Assembly: GCA_046297495.1 (NCBI GenBank)
Contig: JBKBIP010000001.1
Location: forward strand, 225,284 to 289,283
Reading direction: 5' to 3'
DNA length: 64,000 nucleotides
Origin: JBKBIP01 sp046297495
GTDB lineage: Bacteria; Planctomycetota; Planctomycetia; Gemmatales; Gemmataceae
Shown here piece by piece: positions 38,141-47,295 of the stretch. The stretch's first letter is position 1; the number at the start of each line of letters is the position of its first letter. The position numbers and the translations under genes are program-made. Under the pieces are notes generated by a model. The model did not search any database. It was given only the letters and a program-made list of their open reading frames with translations, and was not told the origin of the DNA.

Positions 38141-38830
38141 ATGCCAACCTCTGAAGAATCTTTCTTGCAACGTGTTCGTCAAGCCGTCGTCGAAGGGAAT
38201 CGAGCGGGACATGTCGTGGACAAGCCCCAGCGCGGCACGGTGGGGTATCAGGGGGCCGGCGCCGATCCGATGGCCCGGTTGCGCGATCAGTTCACGGCGG
38301 CGGGGGGGCATTTTCATGCGGTGGCGGATCGACAGGCCGCCGTGGCCGCCGTGTGTGTGATTCTCCAACAACATCCGATTCGCAAGGTCTTATTGGGGCA
38401 CGGGAAGTTGCTCGACGCGCTGCCGCTGGCGCCAGCCTTACAGGCGGCGGGATGGGAAGTGATCACGCTCTCAGAACTGCAAGCCCAACAGGGCCGGGAG
38501 GAATTGTTCGCCGCCGACGCGGGGATTACCGGCGTCGATCACGTCATTGCCGAGACGGGGACGCTGGCCGTCGCTTGTCGTCCCGATGATCCGCGTTCGT
38601 TGAGCCTGTTGCCGCCGTTGCACATCGCCGTCGTGGAACGCTCGCAATTGGTGCCGGATTTGTTTGATCTGTTTGAGGCCATCGCGCCGGCAACCCGGCC
38701 CATGCCGTCGTGCTTGACGCTGATCACCGGCCCCAGCAAGACCGGCGACATCGAGCTGCGTCTGGTCACGGGTGTTCACGGTCCTGGAGAGGTGCATTTG
38801 GTGTTGGTGGATGGCGAGCGGGAGACGTAA
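38141..38830 (+). CDS. LutC/YkgG-family (LUD-domain) protein
   Basis: A 229-residue LUD-domain protein. ITGVDHVIAETGTLAVACRP is the family signature, followed by SLLPPLHIAVVERSQLVPDL and CLTLITGPSKTGDIELRLVT. LutC works with the iron-sulfur proteins LutA and LutB in lactate oxidation, but neither is adjacent here, and isolated LUD proteins are common with unknown roles. The ATG at 38141 gives the family-like N terminus (TSEESFLQRVRQAV); a GTG 33 bases upstream is possible. No strong ribosome site is visible for either. It is divergent from the hdeD operon across a palindrome. Confidence 0.85.
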   Translation: MPTSEESFLQRVRQAVVEGNRAGHVVDKPQRGTVGYQGAGADPMARLRDQFTAAGGHFHAVADRQAAVAAVCVILQQHPIRKVLLGHGKLLDALPLAPALQAAGWEVITLSELQAQQGREELFAADAGITGVDHVIAETGTLAVACRPDDPRSLSLLPPLHIAVVERSQLVPDLFDLFEAIAPATRPMPSCLTLITGPSKTGDIELRLVTGVHGPGEVHLVLVDGERET

Positions 38831-38855
38831 GTCTCGATGGTTTGAGTACCAGGGG

Positions 38856-38875
38856 ACTTACGGCCCCCGCTCGCC
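38856..38875 (-). repeat. Copy of dispersed repeat family D
   Basis: ACTTACGGCCCCCGCTCGCC is shared, with small changes, with the arms at 1214-1235 and 1259-1280. It lies between the convergent lutC-like and FecR-like genes. Confidence 0.6.
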
Positions 38876-38884
38876 GGGATGAAG

Positions 38885-39793
38885 TTACTCCCTGTCCCCA
38901 CTTGCCTTGATCACTTCCACTTTGACCACGCGAGGCCGTTCCTCGAAGAACCATTCGATGCGCACCCGGCTGCCGACCTTCAATTCTCGAATGACTTTCA
39001 ACATGGTCTTATCTGGCCCGCCACCGTCCTTGGGCAAGCCGCCGACCCAGCGCGGCACGTAGCGGCGTCCTTCCGCCTCGCCGTCCGCCTTCACTTCAAT
39101 GAAATTCTCTCCTTTATTGGTGATGACGCCGACCACGGTGCCGGTCTTCTTGGCTGGCTCGGCTTGCTTCTCGTCGGCGAAGGCCCGTTCCTCGCCGCCG
39201 GTCAACGTCACGACTCCCCAGGAACCGGCCACCACGACCGTTCCCACCAACACGCGCACGATCATGTGTTTTGGCAACATCTCGTCATCTCCTCGCTCTT
39301 CGATGAAACGGACGGAAAACTCCGTGCCCACGACCGAGACCGTCCCGATCGGCGTTCGGACCACGAAGGAACCTTGACCCCTGGCAACCGAGCAGTGGAT
39401 CGCTCCTTGTCGCAACAAGATTTCTTCGGCCCGCCGCGCGCCGCCGATACTCAACATGGTCCGCGGTTCCAGCTGAATGCGACTGTAGCCTCCCAGGGTT
39501 AATTCAGCGGGTTGCGGGCCAGTGCGCAACACGGCGCCGCGTCGCAGCGCGTCCCCCTCGACGATTTCGATTGGCCCACTGACGGTCAGCGGGACGTCGG
39601 CATACCACGCCCGCCAACCGCCAAAGATTCCCACCGCCATCAGCACCGACGCCGCCAGGGCCGCGACCGCCCAGCGCCAGCGTTGTCGAGGCCGGGTGCG
39701 GCGCGGAATGACGGCGCTGAGGTCGGGCGGCGTTTCGCCTCCCAGCTCCTCACGGAGCAACACGTCCAGCAAGCGATCGCGCCATTCGTTCAT
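38885..39793 (-). CDS. FecR-domain membrane protein, putative anti-sigma partner
   Basis: A 302-residue protein encoded immediately after an ECF sigma gene with a 4-base overlap (ATGA). A cytoplasmic N terminus of about 40 residues (MNEWRDRLLDVLLREELGGE) precedes one membrane helix (WAVAALAASVLMAVGIFGGW). The FecR-type domain follows (LRRGAVLRTGPQPAELTLGG, then RTPIGTVSVVGTEFSVRF). The C-terminal 90 residues hold two small beta modules (GTVVGVITNKGENFIEVKAD and VGSRVRIEWFFEERPRVVKV). The layout fits an anti-sigma factor that senses an envelope signal. The N terminus lacks a recognisable zinc anti-sigma motif (HxxxCxxC). The frame is open further upstream inside the sigma gene; those residues are rejected. 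Confidence 0.82.
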   Translation of the reverse strand: MNEWRDRLLDVLLREELGGETPPDLSAVIPRRTRPRQRWRWAVAALAASVLMAVGIFGGWRAWYADVPLTVSGPIEIVEGDALRRGAVLRTGPQPAELTLGGYSRIQLEPRTMLSIGGARRAEEILLRQGAIHCSVARGQGSFVVRTPIGTVSVVGTEFSVRFIEERGDDEMLPKHMIVRVLVGTVVVAGSWGVVTLTGGEERAFADEKQAEPAKKTGTVVGVITNKGENFIEVKADGEAEGRRYVPRWVGGLPKDGGGPDKTMLKVIRELKVGSRVRIEWFFEERPRVVKVEVIKASGDRE

Positions 39794-40386
39794 GGGGAGG
39801 AGGCCGTTTCGGTGCGAAGGTGCCGTTGGATACAATCTGCCAGCATGGCCCGGACACGCTGCAACGCCGATTTGATGCCGTTCTCGCTCATGTGCAGCAG
39901 GCGGGCCATTTCCGCCCGCGATTTCTCTTGCGTATAACGCATCGTCAACAGCTGCTTGGGTTTGTCCGCCAGTTTGTCCAGACACTGACGCAACGCTTGT
40001 TGGTAATCCACGATGGAATTGGAGCGGGGAAATTCCGTGGCCCACAAATGTTCGGCCTGTTCCAAGGTGCTGCTGTCCACCCGCACGGGATTAGCGCGCT
40101 GTTTGCGACAATGCGCCAGAAACAAGTTACGCGCGATGCCACGCAACCACGCCGCGCGGCGCCGTTCCTCGCTCGCAGGCGGCGGGGACTCACTGCGCAG
40201 TGCCGCCAGAAACGTTTCCTGAACGAGGTCTTCAGCCGTGGCGGCATCGACCGCGCCCAGGTAACGCAGATAGCGATAAATCTCGGCCTGATGGCACCGC
40301 ACCAGCGCGGTTAGCTCCTCGCGGTTCATGAACCGGTGCTTGTTCCTTTCGGCAGTCTGCTCAATAGACAGTTGCGCGAACGCCAT
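39790..40386 (-). CDS. ECF-type RNA polymerase sigma factor
   Basis: A sigma factor of up to 198 residues. Region 2 is YRYLRYLGAVDAATAEDLVQ followed by ETFLAAL (core-binding and -10 recognition). Region 4 is LTMRYTQEKSRAEMARLLHM followed by SENGIKSALQRVRAML, the -35-binding helix-turn-helix. The ATG at 40329 (MNREELTAL) would fit family length as well as the 40386 start; neither has a clear ribosome site. Coupled to the FecR-like gene downstream, it probably responds to an envelope signal. Target promoters cannot be read from the window. Confidence 0.92.
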   Translation of the reverse strand: MAFAQLSIEQTAERNKHRFMNREELTALVRCHQAEIYRYLRYLGAVDAATAEDLVQETFLAALRSESPPPASEERRRAAWLRGIARNLFLAHCRKQRANPVRVDSSTLEQAEHLWATEFPRSNSIVDYQQALRQCLDKLADKPKQLLTMRYTQEKSRAEMARLLHMSENGIKSALQRVRAMLADCIQRHLRTETASSP

Positions 40387-40439
40387 CCAAGGGTGCGGGA
40401 AAAGTTAGCGATACAACGGAGAACATGAATCTCACTTCC

Positions 40440-40445
40440 TATAAT
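40440..40445 (+). promoter_or_regulatory. Consensus -10 box upstream of dps
   Basis: A perfect TATAAT lies 49 bases before the dps ATG, but no good -35 is found 16-18 bases upstream. That may mean an activator-dependent or alternative-sigma promoter. AAGGAG eight bases before the ATG is the ribosome site. Confidence 0.4.
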
Positions 40446-40493
40446 ACATAGTGATGCTGTGGAATTTTGATTTAACCACGAAGGAGTTGGTCC

Positions 40494-40976
40494 ATGTTCA
40501 AGACGAAAAACGATCTTTCGGAAAGCACACGTTCTCATGTCGTGGAACTGTGTAACAACCGTCTAGCCGATGCCATCGATTTGATGTTGCACGCCAAGCA
40601 AGCCCATTGGAATGTCAAAGGACCACAGTTCATCGCCTTGCACGAATTATTCGACAAAATCTATGAAGACGCGGCGGAATACGTGGACCTGATCGCCGAG
40701 CGCGTGGTGCAGCTGGGCGGCAGCGCGGACGGCACCCGGCAACTGATCGCCAATCGTTCCACCATGCCAGAATATCCCGCCAACATCGCCAACGGCCGAG
40801 ACCATGTCGAGGCGTTGTCGAATTCGTTGGCGTTCTTCGGTAAGGCCGTCCGATTCGCCATCAACAAGGCAGACGAGCTGGAAGACAAGGACACCGCTGA
40901 TATTTTCACGGAAGTATCGCGCGGCGTGGATAAGTGGCTCTGGTTCGTCGAAGCCCATGCGCAAGCCGAACAGTAA
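40494..40976 (+). CDS. dps: Dps-family DNA-binding ferritin-like protein
   Basis: A 160-residue Dps protein, which forms a 12-subunit cage that oxidises and stores iron with H2O2 and protects DNA in starvation. The intersubunit ferroxidase site is recognisable in MLHAKQAHWNVKGPQFIALH (His and Trp) and LFDKIYEDAAEYVDLIAERV (Asp and Glu). Length is normal. The N terminus (MFKTKNDLSESTRSHV) is short with few Lys, so DNA binding may be weak. AAGGAG upstream supports the start. It stands alone, divergent from the sigma/FecR pair. Confidence 0.95.
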   Translation: MFKTKNDLSESTRSHVVELCNNRLADAIDLMLHAKQAHWNVKGPQFIALHELFDKIYEDAAEYVDLIAERVVQLGGSADGTRQLIANRSTMPEYPANIANGRDHVEALSNSLAFFGKAVRFAINKADELEDKDTADIFTEVSRGVDKWLWFVEAHAQAEQ

Positions 40977-40988
40977 GCATTAGGAATC

Positions 40989-41015
40989 GTTTAGCGGGCG
41001 AGCCACCGGCGAGCA
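40989..41015 (-). repeat. Dispersed 27-base repeat, family B (inverted copy)
   Basis: This is the reverse complement of the 27-base repeats at 23296-23322 and 53741-53767, with one difference from the latter. It lies between dps and the ABC exporter gene, overlapping the region where the exporter's ribosome site would be sought. Confidence 0.8.
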
Positions 41016-41036
41016 CCCCATGACCGGACCCCAATC

Positions 41037-42881
41037 ATGCCACGTTACTCCACGCGCCAACGCGATCACGATGCCGATTTGCCGCCGACGAAAATCACGG
41101 GTGAATCGTTGCGTGAAGTCGGTATCGTCTTCGGCTATCTGTGGCCGTATCGCGGGAAGATACTGGCGGCGCTGGCGGCGTTGCTCGTGTCCAGCACGTT
41201 GGCCCTGGCGTTTCCGTATGTGGTCGGCAATCTCGTCGATGGCGCGCTGGCCGGCCGGCTGACCGATCCCAGCACCGGCTTTTGGCATGGCAATATCAAT
41301 CACATCGCCTTGGCATTGTTGGTGATCCTCGCTTTTCAGGCGGTGTTCACCTTTTTTCAATCGTACCTGTTCACCGAAGTCGGCGAGCGCGGTTTGGTGG
41401 GGTTGCGCGGCGACACGTATAGCCAGCTCATTCACTTGCCGCTGGCATTTTTTAGTCAGCGCCGCGTCGGTGAACTGACGAGCCGCATCGCTGCCGACTT
41501 GGCCTTGATCCAAGACACGATCATCGTCACCCTGCCGCACTTGTTCCGGCAAATCGCATTACTCATCGGCGGCATCGTGTTGATCACCGTCACCTCGCCG
41601 CGTTTGACGTTGGTGATGCTGGCGGCGCTGCCGGGGTTGATCCTGGTGGCGGCCCTGTTTGGCCGGCGCATCCGCCAGGCCGCGAGGGACGCCCAAGACC
41701 GCCTGGCCGAAACCAATGTCATCGTCGAGGAAACGCTGCAAGGTGTCACCAATGTCAAGGCATTCACCAATGAAGCCTACGAAAGCCAGCGCTATCGGGC
41801 AGGATTGCAAACTTTTCTGACTTATGCTCTGCGCGGCGCGCGTTATCGTGGGGCCTTCATCGCCTTCATCGTCTTCGCTCTGTTTGGGGCCATTGTCGTG
41901 GTGATGTGGTATGGGGCTGGCTTGGTGCAGAGCGGCGACCTCAGCGTGGGGGAGCTAACCCGTTTTTTACTCTACACCATGTTTGTCGGCGGCGCGCTCG
42001 GTTCTTTCGCCGATCTCTACAGCCAGCTGCAACGGGCCATCGGCGCCACGCAGCGCGTGCGCGAGATTCTCAACGAGACGCCGGAAGTGTTGGACAATTC
42101 TGCTTTCTTCTCCGAGGAGGGGAAAAAAACTTCCCGCCCGCGTGGCGACGTGCGCTTCGAGCAAGTGGCGTTCAGCTATCCGTCGCGCAAAGAAGTGCCG
42201 GTATTACGGGACATCACATTAGCAGCGCAGGCCGGCGAGCGCATCGCCCTGGTGGGACCGAGCGGCGGCGGCAAATCGACCATCGTGGCCCTGCTGCTGC
42301 GCTTTTATGAACCGGACGCGGGGCGCATTCTCATCGATGGCCGAGATGCCCGCGCTTATACCTTGACCGAGCTGCGCCGCCATATGGCCGTGGTGCCGCA
42401 AGATGTGCTCCTCTTCGGCGGCAGCATCGCCGACAACATCGCCTATGGCAAACCGGGTGCCAGTCAGGCCGAGATCGAAACCGCCGCCCGCCAAGCCAAT
42501 GCACATGATTTCATCATGTCGTTTCCGCAAGGGTATGCCACCCTGGTCGGCGAGCGCGGCATTCAACTATCCGGCGGCCAGCGGCAACGAGTCGCCATCG
42601 CCCGCGCCATCCTGAAAGACCCCGCCATCCTAATCCTCGATGAAGCCACCAGCGCCCTTGATTCCGAGAGCGAAAGCTTGGTGCAACAAGCCCTGGAAAC
42701 ACTGATGCACGGCCGCACCTCGTTCATCATCGCCCACCGCCTGGCCACCGTCCGCACCGCCGACCGCATCCATGTCATCAAAGACGGCGTCACCGTCGAA
42801 GCCGGCACCCACGCCGAGCTGATCGAGCGCGAACATGGCGTGTATCGGATGTTGTCGGAATTACAGTTTGATTTGCGGTGA
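41037..42881 (+). CDS. ABC exporter half-transporter (MsbA/LmrA type)
   Basis: A 614-residue fused membrane and ATPase protein. The N-terminal domain (about residues 30-330) has six helices (ILAALAALLVSSTLALAFPY, AFIAFIVFALFGAIVVVMWY and others). The nucleotide-binding domain carries Walker A GPSGGGKST (about 407), Q-loop VVPQDVLLFG, signature LSGGQRQR (about 511), Walker B ILILDEATSALD and the H-loop FIIAHRLATVR. Such homodimers export lipids, drugs or peptides. Given an LPS-type envelope, an MsbA-like role is possible but not shown. No strong ribosome site precedes the ATG. The N terminus is hydrophilic and charged (TRQRDHDADLPPTKITGES). Confidence 0.93.
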   Translation: MPRYSTRQRDHDADLPPTKITGESLREVGIVFGYLWPYRGKILAALAALLVSSTLALAFPYVVGNLVDGALAGRLTDPSTGFWHGNINHIALALLVILAFQAVFTFFQSYLFTEVGERGLVGLRGDTYSQLIHLPLAFFSQRRVGELTSRIAADLALIQDTIIVTLPHLFRQIALLIGGIVLITVTSPRLTLVMLAALPGLILVAALFGRRIRQAARDAQDRLAETNVIVEETLQGVTNVKAFTNEAYESQRYRAGLQTFLTYALRGARYRGAFIAFIVFALFGAIVVVMWYGAGLVQSGDLSVGELTRFLLYTMFVGGALGSFADLYSQLQRAIGATQRVREILNETPEVLDNSAFFSEEGKKTSRPRGDVRFEQVAFSYPSRKEVPVLRDITLAAQAGERIALVGPSGGGKSTIVALLLRFYEPDAGRILIDGRDARAYTLTELRRHMAVVPQDVLLFGGSIADNIAYGKPGASQAEIETAARQANAHDFIMSFPQGYATLVGERGIQLSGGQRQRVAIARAILKDPAILILDEATSALDSESESLVQQALETLMHGRTSFIIAHRLATVRTADRIHVIKDGVTVEAGTHAELIEREHGVYRMLSELQFDLR

Positions 42882-43010
42882 GCATCGGCCCCATCTGTCT
42901 GCGGCCGAGAAAGCGGAAGCGGATGGATCGCTGCACAAGGTAGATCATGACAATCCTTAAGACGAGGGCCAGATTACCTTGAAGCAAACCAACGTGGAGG
43001 CGGTCGGGAC

Positions 43011-43281
43011 ATGAAAGTTTATATTTCCGTTGAACTCCAACGGCAGGTTCGTGCGCGCTTCACGAACTGTTGTGCCTACTGCCGGACAGCGGAGCACTGG
43101 ACGGTTACCATCTTTGAATTCGAACATATTGTCCCCCGCGCCGCCGGTGGTGAAACAGTTTTTGACAATACTATGTGTTTCCTGTCCAACTTGCAGTCGC
43201 TACAAGTCGGACCACATCTCGGCACTCGATCCAGACATCCTTTTCCCCCCTCGCCACACCACCGCCAGCATGGTACGATAA
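43011..43281 (+). pseudogene. HNH endonuclease, frameshifted and truncated
   Basis: The first frame encodes VELQRQVRARFTNCCAYCRT followed by FEFEHIVPRAAGGETVFDN, with the CxxC and His core of an HNH nuclease. It then loses similarity. In the +1 frame the family continues as LCVSCPTCSRYKSDHISALD with the second CxxC. Removing one A near 43170 joins them as VFDN-LCVSCPTC. The remaining C-terminal part seen in intact relatives is also missing, and a stop follows at 43281. Inactive unless frameshifting occurs. The ceramidase-like gene starts 42 bases later. Confidence 0.8.
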
Positions 43282-43323
43282 CCTCATCATCGGGGAACCC
43301 AGATGGCAAAGGAGGCGTGGCTC

Positions 43324-44709
43324 ATGGCGGACAAGCAACTATTGGCGGGGGCGGCGACCAGCGTGATTTCCCCCAAGTTGGGGGTGTCGCTGTGCGGTTC
43401 GATGCAAGAACGGTTGGCCAGCAACATCCATGATAATTTGCACGCGCGGGCGTTGGTGCTCGACAACGGCGACACGCGCCTTGCCGTGGTAGTGCTGGAC
43501 CTCATCGCCGCCCGTAAGGAATGGCTCAGCCAGATCAAGCACCAGATTCACAGTTTCACCGACATTCCGCTGTCGAATATCCTGATTAGCTGTACCCACA
43601 CCCATAGCGCTGTCACGCCAGTATCAGTGTTTCAGAGCAACGCCGATACGGAGTACCTGCAATGGGCGAGGCCGCGCGTGGCGGATGCCGTGCGCATGGC
43701 CGTGCAACGCCTGGCGCCGGCGCGCGTCGGGTGGGGGGTGGCCCGCGAGGAACGGACGGTGTTCAATCGCCGCTTTTTCATGAAGCCCGGAACCAAGCTG
43801 CTCAATCCGTTCGGTGGCCAGGATCGGGTCAAGATGAACCCCGGCGTCGAGAACCCCGCTATTGACAAGCCAGCGGGACCGACCGACCCCGAAGTGACCG
43901 TGTTGGCCGTGCAGAAGGCGGACAAGCCCGCTGGCCAACCGCTGGCCCTGTTCGCCAGTTACGCCCTGCACTATGTCGGCGGCAATCCGGGCGGCGACGT
44001 GTCCGCCGACTACTTTGGCATGGTAGCCGATCTGCTCCACGAACGCACCGGCGGCCCGCGCCGCGACCCGCGCCAGCCGTTTGTCGGCATCCTGGCTAAC
44101 GCCTGCTTTGGCGACATCAACAACATCGACGTTCGCAAGCGCATCCGCCAGCCGTATGAATATCACCAAATGTTCGCCGTGGCCGAGCTGGTGGCCAATG
44201 CCATTCATGATGCCTGGCGCGACATCCGCTATGTCGATTGGGTGCCGCTGGATGTCCAGGAAACGTCAGTTGATCTCGCCGTGCGCAAGCCAACCTCCGA
44301 GGAAGTCCGGCAAGCCCGCGAGCTACTGGAACGCGCTCCGCAAGGCCCCTTGCGGACCTTGCCGGACATCTACGCCCGCGAGACGATCCAGCTGGTCGAT
44401 TTTCCCGACCGCTACCAAACGCCGGTGCAGGCCCTGCGCATCGGCGATTTGGCGATCTGCGCCTTGCCAGGGGAGCCGTTCTGCGAAACCGGCCTGGCCA
44501 TCAAGGCGAAAAGCCCCTTCAAGCCGACCCTGATGGTGGGCATGGCCAACGACTACGCTGGCTATCTCCCCACAGAGGAACAACATACCTTGGGAGGCTA
44601 CGAAACCTGGCGGGCCAAGTCGAGCTTTCTGGAAGTGGCCGCCGCTGGCAAAATCCAGGACGCCGCCATGAAACTGCTGGACACGTTGGCCGCCGGCGAA
44701 GGGCGATGA
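43324..44709 (+). CDS. Neutral/alkaline non-lysosomal ceramidase-like protein
   Basis: A 461-residue protein resembling the N-terminal domain of neutral ceramidases, which hydrolyse the amide bond of ceramide. LLAGAATSVISPKLGVSLCG opens the domain. ILISCTHTHSAVTPVSVF holds the expected zinc-ligand histidines, and ILANACFGDINNIDVRKR and MVGMANDYAGYLPTEEQ are further family blocks. There is no clear signal peptide, and the C-terminal immunoglobulin-like domain of true ceramidases is missing, so the substrate may differ. AAAGGAGG eight bases before the ATG at 43324 decides the start over an upstream in-frame ATG. Confidence 0.87.
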   Translation: MADKQLLAGAATSVISPKLGVSLCGSMQERLASNIHDNLHARALVLDNGDTRLAVVVLDLIAARKEWLSQIKHQIHSFTDIPLSNILISCTHTHSAVTPVSVFQSNADTEYLQWARPRVADAVRMAVQRLAPARVGWGVAREERTVFNRRFFMKPGTKLLNPFGGQDRVKMNPGVENPAIDKPAGPTDPEVTVLAVQKADKPAGQPLALFASYALHYVGGNPGGDVSADYFGMVADLLHERTGGPRRDPRQPFVGILANACFGDINNIDVRKRIRQPYEYHQMFAVAELVANAIHDAWRDIRYVDWVPLDVQETSVDLAVRKPTSEEVRQARELLERAPQGPLRTLPDIYARETIQLVDFPDRYQTPVQALRIGDLAICALPGEPFCETGLAIKAKSPFKPTLMVGMANDYAGYLPTEEQHTLGGYETWRAKSSFLEVAAAGKIQDAAMKLLDTLAAGEGR

Positions 44710-44730
44710 GTCTATTGTGTCCAGCAGTCA

Positions 44731-44755
44731 ACGCTTCTTCGAAGCGTCGCTAACC
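44731..44755. repeat. Partial copy of dispersed repeat family A with small hairpin
   Basis: ACGCTTC-TTC-GAAGCGT forms a 7-bp hairpin followed by CGCTAACC. The GAAGCGTCGCTAACC core matches the arm of the palindrome at 5531-5591. Confidence 0.65.
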
Positions 44756-44792
44756 TGTTACGATCACCACCTAGCACCAAAAGATACTCACC

Positions 44793-45959
44793 ATGGATTC
44801 CACGATTCTGGATCAATTGCAACAAACGCTACAATCTCAGGGAGCTGACCAGGCTTTGACACAGCTTTGTGATACATTGCGGCGGGACAAAGATTACACC
44901 AGCCTGTTTTACGCGCTGCTGTTGAAGAAACGGCATGAGTTGGGCATCGCGCCGGTGCTGACCAATGCCTCATCGCAGCTGTCGGAGCAACAGCAGCTCG
45001 ATTATGAGGATGGCATCCGGGCGGCGGGGCGGGAGGTGGGCCAACTGTATCTCGACGACGGGAACATTTCGCGCGCCTGGGCGTTCTTCCGCATGTTGGG
45101 GGAGCCGGAGCCGGTGGCGCGGGCGCTGGACGCTTTCCAGCTGAATGATGAAGAGGATTGTCAGGAGCTGGTCGAAATCGCTTTTCATCAGGGTGTCAAT
45201 CCGAAGAAAGGGTTCGACATGATCCTGAATCGTTATGGCATCTGTTCCGCCATCACCACGATGGGGAGCGGCGAGTTGCCGTTCCCGCCGGACGTGCGCA
45301 ATTACTGCATCACTCGCTTGGTGGTGGCGCTGCATGAACAACTGGTGGAACGGCTGCACGCCGAGATTGCCGCCCGCGAAGGGACGGCCCCCAGCACGAA
45401 ACATGTCCCCGAGCTGATTGCCAACCGCGCTTGGCTATTCGATGACGAATTTTATCATGTCGATGTCTCCCATCTGGGCGCCGTGGTCCAGATGAGCGTT
45501 TATCTAACACCTTGTCCGGAGTTGAAGCTGGCCCGCGAATTGTGCGCCTATGGCCAGCGGCTATCCCCACGCTATCAGAATCCCGGCGATCCGCCGTTCG
45601 ATGATCTGTACAAGGATATTGGCGTGTATTTGTCCATCATCGACGGCGATCAAGTCGAGGAAGGCTTGGCCTATTTCCGCGCCAAGGTGGAAAACCCAGA
45701 GGACCCCGATGGCCACGATACCTTGCCCGCCGAGGTCCTGATCAATCTTTTGCTGCGCCTGGACCGCTTGCCGGAGGCGTTGGACGTGGCCCGGCAGCAC
45801 TTGGCCGACGTGGAGGAACGACAACTAACCTGTCCTAGCTTGACGGAATTATGCCAGCGCATGGACGATTACCAGACTCTGGCCGGCGCGGCCCGCCAAC
45901 GCGGTGACGCCGTCAACTACTTGGCTGGCCTACTGGCGCAGCAAACCACGAGGAAGTGA
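44793..45959 (+). CDS. Conserved hypothetical protein, mostly helical
   Basis: I do not recognise this 388-residue protein. It has no signal peptide, membrane helix or cofactor motif and looks predominantly alpha-helical, with short repeat-like helices reminiscent of TPR architecture (GQLYLDDGNISRAWAFFRML, LPEALDVARQHLADVEERQL). A central stretch (ELIANRAWLFDDEFYHVDVS and HLGAVVQMSVYLTPCPELKL) is more hydrophobic and may be a separate domain. The next gene, a DUF6807 protein, begins 17 bases after its stop, so the two are likely cotranscribed. A cytoplasmic scaffold or regulatory role is only a guess. Confidence 0.85.
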   Translation: MDSTILDQLQQTLQSQGADQALTQLCDTLRRDKDYTSLFYALLLKKRHELGIAPVLTNASSQLSEQQQLDYEDGIRAAGREVGQLYLDDGNISRAWAFFRMLGEPEPVARALDAFQLNDEEDCQELVEIAFHQGVNPKKGFDMILNRYGICSAITTMGSGELPFPPDVRNYCITRLVVALHEQLVERLHAEIAAREGTAPSTKHVPELIANRAWLFDDEFYHVDVSHLGAVVQMSVYLTPCPELKLARELCAYGQRLSPRYQNPGDPPFDDLYKDIGVYLSIIDGDQVEEGLAYFRAKVENPEDPDGHDTLPAEVLINLLLRLDRLPEALDVARQHLADVEERQLTCPSLTELCQRMDDYQTLAGAARQRGDAVNYLAGLLAQQTTRK

Positions 45960-45975
45960 ATCCGGAGATTATCCC

Positions 45976-47169
45976 ATGACCCGCATCACGCGCATTCCGT
46001 TGACCGTGACTCCCCAGGCCGTCACTTGGATCGATGACATGGACTTGATCATGCTGCTCCAACAGGGGGGCTGCCATGAGGTCTTTCATGGCGCGATGCT
46101 ATCGGCCCAAGATAGCCAGGGCCAGCCGTTGTCGGCGCAATGGCTGCCGTCAGCGACGCGGTCGGCGGTGCGCGGCCACCAGCGCGGCACGCTCATCATG
46201 GCCCCGACGAATGGCGCTCGGGTTCACGTGTTGGCCAGCGCGGCCGTCGCCCAAGCCGAGCCGAAACACGAAGTCGAGATCAAGAAAGGCGCTGATGTGC
46301 TGGAAGTGACCATCGCTGGGCACCCATTTTTCACCTATCGCTACAACACCAAGGACCCCGAATTGCAACGCCCGTACTTTCATCCGCTGATCGGCCCCAG
46401 CGGCCAGACGATTACGCAGCTCGGCGAGGTGCCGGGGCAAAAAATCAAACACTTTCATCATACCGCCTTGTACATCGCCCATCAGAATTTCACGGCCCAA
46501 GGGGAACCGAACTGCGACAACTGGCAGATCGGCCGGCCCAATAGCAGCAAGATCGAGCACAGCCAATTCGATGGCATCCAAAGCGGCCCGCTGGCCGGGC
46601 GCTTCATCGAACGGCTGCATTGGCTGAACGTAAAGGGAGATAAGGTATTGCTGGCAGAAACCCGCACCGTGACCATCCCCAAACGCCCCGCCGACCGCCG
46701 AGTCATCGATGTGGACATTGTGTTGACGGCCAAGGCTTTGCCGGTGACGCTCAATCGCACGCCCTATCACTTACTGGCCCTGCGCGTACTGGACGCCCTG
46801 TTGCCGGCCAAAGGGGGCGCGATCACCAACGCTGAGGGACAAAAGAACCCCAAGGACGGCACCCCGTCGAAATGGATCGACATATCCGGCAAGCTCGACG
46901 GCGAGGAACAGGGGGCCGCCCTGTTCGATCATCCCAAGAATTTCCGCCATCCGACCCCTTGCTTGCAGTTCGCCGGTCAGACCATCGGCTTGTCACCAAC
47001 GCATCGTGAGCCATACACCATTGAACCGGGTAAGTCGTTATCCCTGAAGTATCGCGTGCTGGTCCACGCCGGCAACGCCGAGACCGGCAAAGTCGCCGAG
47101 GAATACGCCGAGTTCGCCCAACCCAAGGGCGGTGCCCGCATCGGCGTCCCGGAACGAATCGCCATTTGA
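45976..47169 (+). CDS. DUF6807 (PmoA-like) family protein
   Basis: A 397-residue protein of the family often annotated as methane oxygenase PmoA in planctomycetes, now DUF6807; it is not related in function to membrane methane monooxygenase. The strongest blocks are YRYNTKDPELQRPYFHPLIG, HFHHTALYIAHQNF and FDHPKNFRHPTPCLQFAG. A His-rich block (KIKHFHHTALYIAH) suggests a metal or sugar site on a beta-sandwich. There is no clear signal peptide. The start at 45976 (MTRITRIPL) removes 24 residues that overlap the upstream gene. The biochemical role is unknown; relatives sit near sugar-metabolism genes. Confidence 0.85.
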   Translation: MTRITRIPLTVTPQAVTWIDDMDLIMLLQQGGCHEVFHGAMLSAQDSQGQPLSAQWLPSATRSAVRGHQRGTLIMAPTNGARVHVLASAAVAQAEPKHEVEIKKGADVLEVTIAGHPFFTYRYNTKDPELQRPYFHPLIGPSGQTITQLGEVPGQKIKHFHHTALYIAHQNFTAQGEPNCDNWQIGRPNSSKIEHSQFDGIQSGPLAGRFIERLHWLNVKGDKVLLAETRTVTIPKRPADRRVIDVDIVLTAKALPVTLNRTPYHLLALRVLDALLPAKGGAITNAEGQKNPKDGTPSKWIDISGKLDGEEQGAALFDHPKNFRHPTPCLQFAGQTIGLSPTHREPYTIEPGKSLSLKYRVLVHAGNAETGKVAEEYAEFAQPKGGARIGVPERIAI

Positions 47170-47295
47170 CTGGACAAGCCAAGACGCCAGAACCATCGTA
47201 TGGCCGCGACAAACATCATTCATTTCACTCATGAAAAGAGTTGTCGAATTCAATCGACCACTTTTGGCCTGATAGCCGGAGATTCCTCAACCCCC

